5,720 nt of DNA from Chloroflexota bacterium (GTDB lineage Bacteria; Chloroflexota; Anaerolineae; B4-G1; SLSP01): assembly GCA_012798275.1 (NCBI GenBank), contig JAAZNO010000025.1, forward strand, positions 1 through 5,720, given 5' to 3'. The translations under genes were made by a program, and so were the position numbers. The first letter of the stretch is position 1. Every line of letters begins with the position of its first letter. The notes under the pieces were generated by a model. The model did not search any database and was not told the DNA's origin. It worked only from the letters and a program-made list of their open reading frames with translations. Of the stretch, positions 1 to 4,983 are shown piece by piece.

Positions 1-27
1 ATTCAGCGTCAAGCGGCCAGTCCTCCT
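1..27 (-). other. Possible ribosome binding site and TTG start of the next gene (edge-truncated)
   Basis: On the minus strand an excellent Shine-Dalgarno sequence, AGGAGGA (27-21), is followed after 8 bases by TTG (12-10) and then three open codons (Thr-Leu-Asn) to the window edge. It lies about 40 bases after the peptidase stop codon, a normal distance for the next gene of an operon. Only four codons are visible, so no product can be named, and the purine stretch may be fortuitous. Confidence 0.25.
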
Positions 28-50
28 GGATTCAGGCGTCAACGCCGGGC

Positions 51-2591
51 CTACGGCGCATCCGTGAGGCGCAGGCGCATCGAAGGGTCGCCCAGCAAGG
101 TGTAGGTGCGAGCGAGGTATTTCCCTGAATTCAGGCTCCAGATTGCCAGGCGCCCGGCCTGCGTCAATTCGCCCAGATAGCGTTCTCCGTCCACGAAAGC
201 CTTCTGCATCATGGCTCGGGCCATAGGCTCCTCGACATAGAGGTATCCCAGGCCCGCCGGCCCAAATACCGCGATGGCGCCCCGATCGCCCCATCCCATG
301 GTGGCGCGCTCGCCGATGGAGACTGCCTCGCGGCCGTTGCCCAGGTTCGTGTTGTGGGGATACATCCAGTAGCCGTCCCAGCAATCCAGGGCGATGATCA
401 GGGGCTGGCCCGTCATCGGTTTGAGGGTAGCGAGCTGTGATCCTCGAAGCAGCGGTTCATGGGCCCATACGCCCGGCGCGCCATGCCCGGCGTAGAACAG
501 GAGCGCCGCTCCCTGGCTCCAGGTCTCGGTCAGCGCGTGCGTGGCGGAGGGACAAGGCGCGGTCCAGCTCGCCGGCGGCTTGGGGCAATAGTCCGCCATA
601 TACACGGTGTGGGTGACGACCCAGGAAGGGAACAGCTGATCCTGGATCCAGCCCCGAAAACTGTCGGCATAAGAGGGTTCCGGGGAAGAGGCGCCGTCAT
701 CAGCGGCGAAGATCGCGGTCTCCGTCCAGCTCGCGGCGGGCAGGGCATCGTAAGCCAGCAGCTTGTCAAGGTAGGTGGCGAGCTCGGCCTCGGAGTTGGC
801 GGGGATGCGTCCGACCATGAGCTCGGGCAAGCCGTCGCCGTTGACGTCGCCGTAGCGGGCGTCCACCGGCACTTCTCCCTGATCGGGATCGGCAAATTCG
901 AGGTAGGGTGGAATCCAGATGCGCGCCGGCGGGCCGAAGGTCTCCGGTGCGTAGCCCTTGAAGTTGAAATGGCCGCCGCCCACCAGGAGCAGGTAGCGGG
1001 GAGCCGGGCCGGGCCAGTTCTCGTAGGCGTGGGCGACGAAGGCGCGAAGCGCTTCGGGATGGTACACGCCGCCGTTAAAGAGGGGGTAGAGGTCCTGTTC
1101 TGCCACGAGCGCCACGCGCAGCTCCTGCTCCTGACGACGGGTGATCAAGGGCTGGAGCGCGGCGTGGAATTCGCGCGGCGCGATGATGAGCAGGTCGGCG
1201 CCGGTCGTGCGCGTGATCAGGCTGAGGTCGGGATGATACTGTTCGAGGGTCGGCGCGGGGGAGGAGGCGACGGCGGGAATGGCCGCCGAGGCCACGGGGG
1301 CGACATCCCGCGTCGCGCCGCTGTTGGCACGCAGCACCAGCGGCAGATAGCTGGTGAAGGTGGGGGCAAGCGGGGCTGGAATCCCCCCCACGTAGCGCGT
1401 GCCGGCGCTCACGGTGTCCTGGAAGGTGAAGCCGCTATGATCGGTGAGTTTGACCGGATTGAGCGGATCGGTGATGTCGTAGAGCTGCGCCCCGGCAGGT
1501 AAGCCCGTGAATGTGTAGGTGTGCGCGCCGGTCGTGGGGACCTTGCAGGTGAGGGCGCCTTCTGCCGCGACCGGCTCCCGCAGATAGGTGAGCTCGGCGC
1601 GGTCGAAATACACGTCCTGAGCCACGGTCGTGCCGACGACTGCCAGCGCCAGCGCGTTGTCCCCTTCCTGCAAGAGTGCGCTGGGAATCTCGAACGTGGC
1701 GACGTGCCCCACTTCACCATCCCAGGAGGTCTCGCCGATGGGGGTGCCGTTGAGGGTCAGCCGCAAGGAATGATCGGGATTGATGGCCGCGTCGAAACTC
1801 TTTCCGGCAACCTCGATGAGGAGCGTGGCCGTGTGGGGGGCGGCAGCAATATGGCTCAAGGGGAGGGGGTAAGTGGACGTGACGACCTGTCCGACGGGAA
1901 CGACCATCCGTTCCCAGAACCAGGTGGTCGCGGTGCCGGGATGGTCGTACCAGCGCGCCCAGTATCGCAGATTTTGTTCGGCTACGACGGTAGTGAGACA
2001 CATGTCCGTCGCCGGCGCGTCGAGCGGGGACACGCTGCGCGAGGTCATGCGTTTGCCGGCGGCGCCGGCTTCCACGCTCAGCCAGTAGACGTTTTCGTCG
2101 GTGTATTTTTCATCCTGGGGGCTGCCGTGAAATTTCTCGCCGTAGAAGCTCAGCCCGTCTTGGGGTTCGAACAAGCCGTTGCCGTTGACGTCGTTGACCT
2201 CGATGGCGACTTCAAGGCCCCGATGCCAGAGCCGCAAGGCCGAGGTCGCGGTCCCGCTGACCGGCACACCGGCCACTTCGAGCGTGTCACAGGCGAGGCG
2301 ATACAACCCATCCCGGGTGACGCCAATGCGCCAGACAGGATCCGGGAGCGTCCAGGGCGTTGGAGCGGAGGAGAGGGTCAGCGCCGGGGGCGCGACGGGT
2401 TCGGCGGGGGGCAGCGCAGCGGCTGCCGGCGAGGGCGCAAAGGCGTCATCGGGAGCTGCCGGCGCCGGCGGCCCCTCGCGGCGCGGCGCGAAGGCGGCTT
2501 GCGTCGGAAAAGTCAGTCCCGACATTATCCCCAGCCCGACGCCGACGAGCGCCAGCGTCAGGCCCAAAGCGAAAGCGGTTTTTGTATGCAT
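51..2591 (-). CDS. Secreted gingipain-like cysteine peptidase (peptidase family C25), 846 aa
   Basis: Secreted endopeptidase of the gingipain type (family C25, Cys/His dyad). Residues 1-32 form a Sec signal peptide: short basic start, hydrophobic 6-28, plausible cleavage after TQA. A Pro/Ala-rich linker (36-80) follows. Residues 85-180 resemble the N-terminal domain of gingipain/PorU-type proteins and contain a calcium-loop-like stretch, DVNGNGLFEPQD (134-145). Residues 200-340 look like a beta-sandwich. A second linker at 421-450 follows YLPLVLR (415-421). The catalytic domain spans about 465-840: LLIIAP (467-472), YLLLVGGGHFNF (533-544), the family-typical YGDVNGDGLPELMVGRIP (580-597), catalytic His703 in YAGHG and catalytic Cys737 in LIIALDCWDG. 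It ends with LLGDPSMRLRL, a usual C25 domain end, without the C-terminal sorting domain of type IX-secreted gingipains. The start is supported by GAGGG five bases upstream (2601-2597) and by the signal peptide. Substrate specificity cannot be read from the sequence. Confidence 0.93.
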   Translation of the reverse strand: MHTKTAFALGLTLALVGVGLGIMSGLTFPTQAAFAPRREGPPAPAAPDDAFAPSPAAAALPPAEPVAPPALTLSSAPTPWTLPDPVWRIGVTRDGLYRLACDTLEVAGVPVSGTATSALRLWHRGLEVAIEVNDVNGNGLFEPQDGLSFYGEKFHGSPQDEKYTDENVYWLSVEAGAAGKRMTSRSVSPLDAPATDMCLTTVVAEQNLRYWARWYDHPGTATTWFWERMVVPVGQVVTSTYPLPLSHIAAAPHTATLLIEVAGKSFDAAINPDHSLRLTLNGTPIGETSWDGEVGHVATFEIPSALLQEGDNALALAVVGTTVAQDVYFDRAELTYLREPVAAEGALTCKVPTTGAHTYTFTGLPAGAQLYDITDPLNPVKLTDHSGFTFQDTVSAGTRYVGGIPAPLAPTFTSYLPLVLRANSGATRDVAPVASAAIPAVASSPAPTLEQYHPDLSLITRTTGADLLIIAPREFHAALQPLITRRQEQELRVALVAEQDLYPLFNGGVYHPEALRAFVAHAYENWPGPAPRYLLLVGGGHFNFKGYAPETFGPPARIWIPPYLEFADPDQGEVPVDARYGDVNGDGLPELMVGRIPANSEAELATYLDKLLAYDALPAASWTETAIFAADDGASSPEPSYADSFRGWIQDQLFPSWVVTHTVYMADYCPKPPASWTAPCPSATHALTETWSQGAALLFYAGHGAPGVWAHEPLLRGSQLATLKPMTGQPLIIALDCWDGYWMYPHNTNLGNGREAVSIGERATMGWGDRGAIAVFGPAGLGYLYVEEPMARAMMQKAFVDGERYLGELTQAGRLAIWSLNSGKYLARTYTLLGDPSMRLRLTDAP

Positions 2592-2642
2592 GGTTACCCT
2601 CGATCATGGGCACAACCCTCCGCTGGGGAGGGTGTGCCTCCC
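2592..2642 (-). promoter_or_regulatory. Structured 5' leader of the peptidase gene with competing hairpins
   Basis: Just upstream of the peptidase start, the transcript can form a 12-bp hairpin with one bulged base (stem 2638-2627 with 2621-2609, loop 2626-2622), ending 7 bases before the Shine-Dalgarno sequence. The 5' arm contains ACCCTCC. This segment could instead pair with GGGAGG immediately upstream (2642-2637, a 6-bp stem with a 5-base loop) or with GAGGGT, which includes the ribosome binding site (2601-2596). The three pairings exclude each other, so the leader could act as a translational switch. There is no U-tract, so this is not a terminator. The pairings are read directly from the sequence; regulation is inference. 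Confidence 0.45.
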
Positions 2643-2734
2643 GGTTCACGTGTTGTCCGATGAGACAGGATCGGAAATTAGAAAGCGCCGTCGTTGAAGG
2701 GGGACGTTGCCGCGCCTTCAGCCACGGCAGTATG

Positions 2735-2763
2735 ACTATACCTGTTTGTGAGGCGTTTGTCAA
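2735..2763 (-). promoter_or_regulatory. Sigma70-type promoter for the peptidase gene
   Basis: On the minus strand a perfect -35 box TTGACA (2763-2758) is separated by exactly 17 bases from TATAGT (2740-2735), one mismatch from the consensus -10. Transcription would begin near 2728, giving a leader of about 137 bases before the peptidase ATG. It lies in the 246-base gap after the anti-sigma gene, so the peptidase probably has its own housekeeping-type promoter. No ECF-type promoter motif was seen here. Confidence 0.75.
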
Positions 2764-2837
2764 GCATTTGTGGAGAGGTCGTCGTGATGCTGCGGGGGAA
2801 CAGGAGGGGCGTGGAGGTCACGTCTCGCGCGACGGCA

Positions 2838-3530
2838 TTAGCGGAGCTGATACCGTCGCGGTGGTATAGGCCAGCGCTCGAGCAGGAGGACGGCGCTCCA
2901 GCCGAGGAGAACGCTGGTCAGGGCCACGGACAGTTGCCCCGGCAGCGCGGCGCCGGCGCCGACAATGATCTCGCTACTGAGAAGCTGTTGCCCATCCCGC
3001 CCCAGGGTTACGATGCGGTAGGTGTAGGCTTGCCCCCGCCACACGGTGGTATCCACGAAACGGTAGGCTCCCGCAGCGGACGGCTGGGCGACCTCCGACA
3101 GCAGGGTGAAGTCAGTGCTGCCGGCCGGCGCGCGGTAGATATGGAAACCCGCGATGTCCCCCTGGCTGACCTGCCATCGCAGCTGGATCCCCGGCTGGAA
3201 CACCGTCCACAGCAGGCACAACATCGCCAGGGTCACCATCAGGCCCCAGCTGCGAGCGAGCCACGGCGGCAGGGTCTGGCGTCGCGGCAAGTTGTGGGCG
3301 CGGATTTGCGCCATCAGCCGGGCCTGAACTTCGGGAGAGGGGGACTGCACCTGCTGTCCCTTCACCAAAGTCTGCACCGTGTGCCACTCATTCAGAGTCT
3401 GATGCAGCTCGGGGTGCTTCTGCAGTTCCCGCTCTACCTGCTGCTGTTCTGCCGGGGGAAGTGTGCGGTTGAGATACCACGGAAGCAGGGCTGCCAGCTT
3501 GCTGCGGTGTGATTTGCGAAGGATACGCAT
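2838..3530 (-). CDS. Membrane-anchored anti-sigma-factor-like protein with extracytoplasmic fibronectin-III-like loop, 230 aa
   Basis: Probable regulator of the sigma factor encoded just upstream. Residues 10-50 (LLPWYLNRTLPPAEQQQVERELQKHPEL in short segments) match the helical pattern of ASZF-type anti-sigma domains, but the zinc ligands of the usual H-x3-C-x2-C signature are absent: the aligned positions are Glu, His39 and Leu42. The only Cys of the protein (105) lies in a membrane segment. A basic stretch (83-93) precedes TM1 (about 94-111). Residues 112-192 form a beta-rich module with GFHIYRAP, FVDTTVWRGQAYTYRI and an LGRDG turn, like fibronectin type III modules. TM2 is about 198-217, and the C-terminus is basic (PIPPRRYQLR). 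The predicted topology is N-in, loop outside, C-in. The start has AGGAG (3544-3540) overlapping the sigma stop codon, and the two genes are 12 bases apart, so they are co-transcribed and probably translationally coupled. The anti-sigma role is inferred from position and the N-terminal pattern. Confidence 0.8.
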   Translation of the reverse strand: MRILRKSHRSKLAALLPWYLNRTLPPAEQQQVERELQKHPELHQTLNEWHTVQTLVKGQQVQSPSPEVQARLMAQIRAHNLPRRQTLPPWLARSWGLMVTLAMLCLLWTVFQPGIQLRWQVSQGDIAGFHIYRAPAGSTDFTLLSEVAQPSAAGAYRFVDTTVWRGQAYTYRIVTLGRDGQQLLSSEIIVGAGAALPGQLSVALTSVLLGWSAVLLLERWPIPPRRYQLR

Positions 3531-3542
3531 GGCCGGTTTCTC

Positions 3543-4112
3543 CTAGAGTTCACTCAGCCCGTGATTCTTGAGGTATTGCAGCAGAGAGCGCCGCGCGTAG
3601 CTGACGCGGCTTTTTACTGTGCCTACCGGGCATTGAATCACCTCGGCGATTTCACCGTAGGGTAGCTCGTAGAACACCGCCAGTTCCAGCACTGCCCGGT
3701 GTTTACTGGAGAGGCTATCAAGGGCCGCGAGGACCTCTCGACTCTTCCAGGCTTCGATGGCCTGATCTTCGGGGCCTGCAGTAGCGTCTGCGAGAGGCAA
3801 CTGTTCAGGATCGCCATGGGAATGTTCGGGGCGTCGGCGCAGCCATGAAACGGCGCGATGATGGGCGATGCGGAAGAGCCACGTTTTGACGCTGGCTTCG
3901 CCGCGGAAAGAACACGCCTCTTGCCAGAGGACCAGGAATGCATCTTGCAGGAGCTCCTCCGCCGCGATGTTGTCATGCGTCAGACGCAACAGGTAATTGA
4001 AGAGCGGGACGTTGTAGCGCTGATAGAGCTCCTCAAAAGCTGCCTCACCACCTTCAATGATGCGCTGCAGCAGTTCCAGGTCACTCAGCGCTTGCAGGGC
4101 CTCGTCTTTCAT
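3543..4112 (-). CDS. RNA polymerase sigma factor, ECF subfamily, 189 aa
   Basis: Group IV (ECF) sigma factor that directs RNA polymerase to a specific promoter set. Sigma region 2 covers about residues 25-95: FEELYQRYNVPLFNYLLRL, then the core-binding and -10 recognition helices AAEELLQDAFLVLWQEA and VKTWLFRIAHHRAVSWLRRR. An acidic linker (96-122) leads to region 4 (about 125-182) with LDSLSSKHRAVLELAVFYEL and the helix-turn-helix YGEIAEVIQCPVGTVKSRVSYARRSL. The length is typical, and there is no C-terminal extension. ATG at 4112 is the first start after an in-frame stop. The ribosome binding site is weak: AGGA only two bases upstream. The gene immediately downstream encodes its likely membrane-bound anti-sigma partner. 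No clear promoter was found upstream, and a terminator separates it from the peptide gene, so it is either autoregulated by an unrecognised motif or expressed by read-through. Confidence 0.95.
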   Translation of the reverse strand: MKDEALQALSDLELLQRIIEGGEAAFEELYQRYNVPLFNYLLRLTHDNIAAEELLQDAFLVLWQEACSFRGEASVKTWLFRIAHHRAVSWLRRRPEHSHGDPEQLPLADATAGPEDQAIEAWKSREVLAALDSLSSKHRAVLELAVFYELPYGEIAEVIQCPVGTVKSRVSYARRSLLQYLKNHGLSEL

Positions 4113-4150
4113 AATCCTATGTCAGGAGCTGGTTCGAGACTTCGCCGGAG

Positions 4151-4170
4151 GATAGGCCGTGTCCGATAGG
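4151..4170 (-). repeat. Short direct repeat upstream of the sigma gene
   Basis: CCTATC occurs twice on the minus strand (4170-4165 and 4156-4151), 14 bases start to start, about 40 bases before the sigma start codon. The 81-base stretch 4113-4193 otherwise shows no convincing -35/-10 pair. The repeat could be part of an operator or of a promoter recognised by the sigma factor itself, but six-base repeats also arise by chance. Confidence 0.2.
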
Positions 4171-4193
4171 AAGCCTCATCGCGCGCATAACAA

Positions 4194-4222
4194 ACAGGGG
4201 AAAGTGATGGGCTTTCCCCTGT
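4194..4222 (-). terminator. Rho-independent terminator after the peptide gene
   Basis: A perfect 11-bp inverted repeat, ACAGGGGAAAG / CTTTCCCCTGT (arms 4194-4204 and 4212-4222, 7-base loop), is followed on the minus strand by the short T-rich run TTGTTAT. It lies 55 bases after the peptide stop codon and 81 bases before the sigma gene. The plus-strand continuation (GGGTCAAGG) has no T-run, so it works for minus-strand transcription only. The T-tract is short, so some read-through into the sigma gene is possible. Confidence 0.75.
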
Positions 4223-4229
4223 GGGTCAA

Positions 4230-4251
4230 GGTAGCGGATCACCACGCTACC
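4230..4251 (-). other. Second hairpin between peptide gene and terminator
   Basis: A perfect 7-bp inverted repeat, GGTAGCG / CGCTACC (arms 4230-4236 and 4245-4251, 8-base loop), stands 26 bases after the peptide stop codon and 7 bases before the terminator stem. It has no T-run of its own. It may protect the 3' end of the small peptide mRNA or be a processing site; the role is inferred. Confidence 0.45.
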
Positions 4252-4277
4252 CGGTCTGGAAAGTTCGCAGCCTGGAA

Positions 4278-4370
4278 TTACTCAAGGCCGGGCAGTGTGA
4301 GAGGCCCGATGGGGCTACCCGCCTGGACTTCCAATTCGCCTTCGAACACAATCATCGGGGTTTCGTACAT
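4278..4370 (-). CDS. Putative RiPP precursor peptide, 30 aa, lasso-like YxxP leader
   Basis: This small gene is translated from an ATG with GAGGAG seven bases upstream. The peptide starts MYETPMIVFEGELEV and ends QAGSPIGPLTLPGLE. Tyr2-x-x-Pro5, then a hydrophobic run and Gly11 six residues later, match the leader pattern (YxxP...G) recognised by PqqD-like RRE proteins in lasso-peptide systems; such an RRE gene lies immediately upstream. The peptide is acidic (Glu3, 10, 12, 14, 30) and has no Lys, Arg, Cys or Asp. The C-terminal half is rich in Gly, Pro and Leu, with Ser19 and Thr25 as the only core hydroxyl residues besides none in the tail. No Gly is followed by Asp/Glu at ring position 7 or 8; only Gly22 to Glu30 gives a 9-residue spacing, and it would leave no tail. 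It could therefore be a divergent lasso precursor or another RiPP class. An in-frame extension to an ATG at 4553 is unlikely because it lacks leader features. Product and maturation are unproven. Confidence 0.7.
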   Translation of the reverse strand: MYETPMIVFEGELEVQAGSPIGPLTLPGLE

Positions 4371-4377
4371 GGTGACA

Positions 4378-4383
4378 CTCCTC
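4378..4383 (-). promoter_or_regulatory. Ribosome binding site of the peptide gene
   Basis: GAGGAG lies seven bases before the ATG at 4370-4368. This strong, well-placed site is the main reason to choose the 30-codon frame over the longer in-frame alternative. Confidence 0.75.
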
Positions 4384-4581
4384 AGGTGATGATTTGAGCT
4401 GGACGCTGGAACTGCTCTTCTGACTTTACCTCGCCGCGTGATGCACCTCTTTCCTGGCGCTTTGCCCAGCACGCAGCTGAAACTGATGTTTGGCAGCATG
4501 CCGGTGTTGCTTGTCCCATTTGATCGGCAGTTGAAACGCGCCAGATCCGGCAACAGGAAAGGACCTTCACGTCATGAGATG

Positions 4582-4590
4582 AGTATAACA
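4582..4590 (-). promoter_or_regulatory. Extended -10 promoter candidate for the peptide gene
   Basis: On the minus strand TGTTATACT (4590-4582) matches the extended -10 consensus TGnTATAAT with one mismatch, in the most AT-rich part of the region. No good -35 box is present 16-18 bases upstream (CAACCG and neighbours), which is tolerated in extended -10 promoters. Initiation near 4575 would give a leader of about 205 bases before the peptide start. This would allow the precursor to be made in excess of its enzymes. Confidence 0.45.
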
Positions 4591-4701
4591 CAATTTCGCT
4601 TTTGCGGTTGCTGCGTTGGCGACCTTGAGGCTCTTTTGGCTGAGCTCCCATGTGGTCCGGGCGGCCATGGATTGTCGAACAGCTCCCAGGGGGAAAGCTC
4701 G

Positions 4702-4983
4702 TCAGCCTTCCGTCAGTACTATCATGCCCCGCTCCAGGAGCTGCGCCGCGAGATGGAGTATGTCCGCCTGTACCCTGTCCACCGGCGCTTGAAAATCCTG
4801 ACTGAGCGCCCCGGCGATGTCGCGGAGAGGAGTTTCCCCATTCATATGACGGAAGACGGCCGCGCCGGTTCGATTGAGAACCAGGTATTTCCCTTGCGCC
4901 GGAGCCACAACGACGAGTTCGTCACCGCTTTCGCGGACGACGACGCCGGGCGCCGGTTGAACCCGACTATCCAAAGTGAGCAT
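4702..4983 (-). CDS. PqqD-like RiPP recognition element protein, 93 aa
   Basis: Small cytosolic PqqD-fold protein that would bind the precursor leader and present it to modifying enzymes. The family pattern is clear: GDELVVVAPAQGKYLVLNRTG (20-40 in parts), where a beta-hairpin leads to the hallmark YLVLNRTGAAVF, then MNGETPLRDIAGALSQDF (47-64) and the helical VDRVQADILHLAAQLLERGMI (68-88). The length is normal for a stand-alone RRE. The chosen ATG (4983-4981) has GGGAGG six bases upstream; an upstream in-frame ATG at 5091 would add 36 residues of kinase-frame shadow and is rejected. It overlaps the 3' end of the kinase gene by 17 bases, so the two are translationally coupled. PqqD-like proteins serve PQQ, lasso-peptide and radical-SAM peptide systems; the YxxP peptide and the kinase next door favour a lasso-like system, but no cyclase is visible. 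Confidence 0.88.
   Translation of the reverse strand: MLTLDSRVQPAPGVVVRESGDELVVVAPAQGKYLVLNRTGAAVFRHMNGETPLRDIAGALSQDFQAPVDRVQADILHLAAQLLERGMIVLTEG

Larger units (their letters stand above)
4371..4701. other. 331-base gene-free leader between PqqD-like gene and peptide gene
   Basis: This stretch separates the RRE gene from the peptide gene. It is less GC-rich than the flanking genes, especially around 4580-4615. Open frames crossing it have unconvincing composition (Cys/Ser/Arg-rich, no start signals) and I call no gene. It contains an extended -10 promoter candidate and the peptide gene's ribosome binding site. I found no strong terminator after the PqqD-like gene, so the peptide may be transcribed both by read-through and from its own promoter. 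Confidence 0.6.

Noticed and set aside
459..1502. Long plus-strand open frame (347 codons) and a second one at 1521-2663
   Set aside because: Both lie antisense to the peptidase gene, whose domains, catalytic motifs and signal peptide are clear. Their translations are Gly/Arg-rich without recognisable domains, as expected for shadows of a high-GC gene.
2609..2638. Rho-independent terminator reading of the hairpin before the peptidase gene
   Set aside because: No T-run follows on either strand, and the stem lies within the leader, 7 bases before a ribosome binding site.
2748..3512. Plus-strand frame of 254 codons opposite the anti-sigma gene
   Set aside because: Antisense shadow: Gln/Arg/His-rich composition, no ribosome binding site of note, and it covers the promoter of the peptidase gene.
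4278..4370. Firm assignment as a classical lasso peptide precursor
   Set aside because: The leader fits, but no Asp/Glu occurs at ring position 7-9 with a following tail, and no asparagine-synthetase-like cyclase or B2 peptidase is inside the window.
4278..4553. In-frame 91-codon version of the peptide gene
   Set aside because: The extra 61 residues are Arg/Ser/Cys-rich with no leader features. The internal ATG at 4370 has a much better ribosome binding site and places YxxP at the N-terminus.
4382..4651. 89-codon minus-strand frame in the leader region
   Set aside because: Low-plausibility composition, no good start signal, and it spans the promoter candidate and the peptide ribosome binding site.
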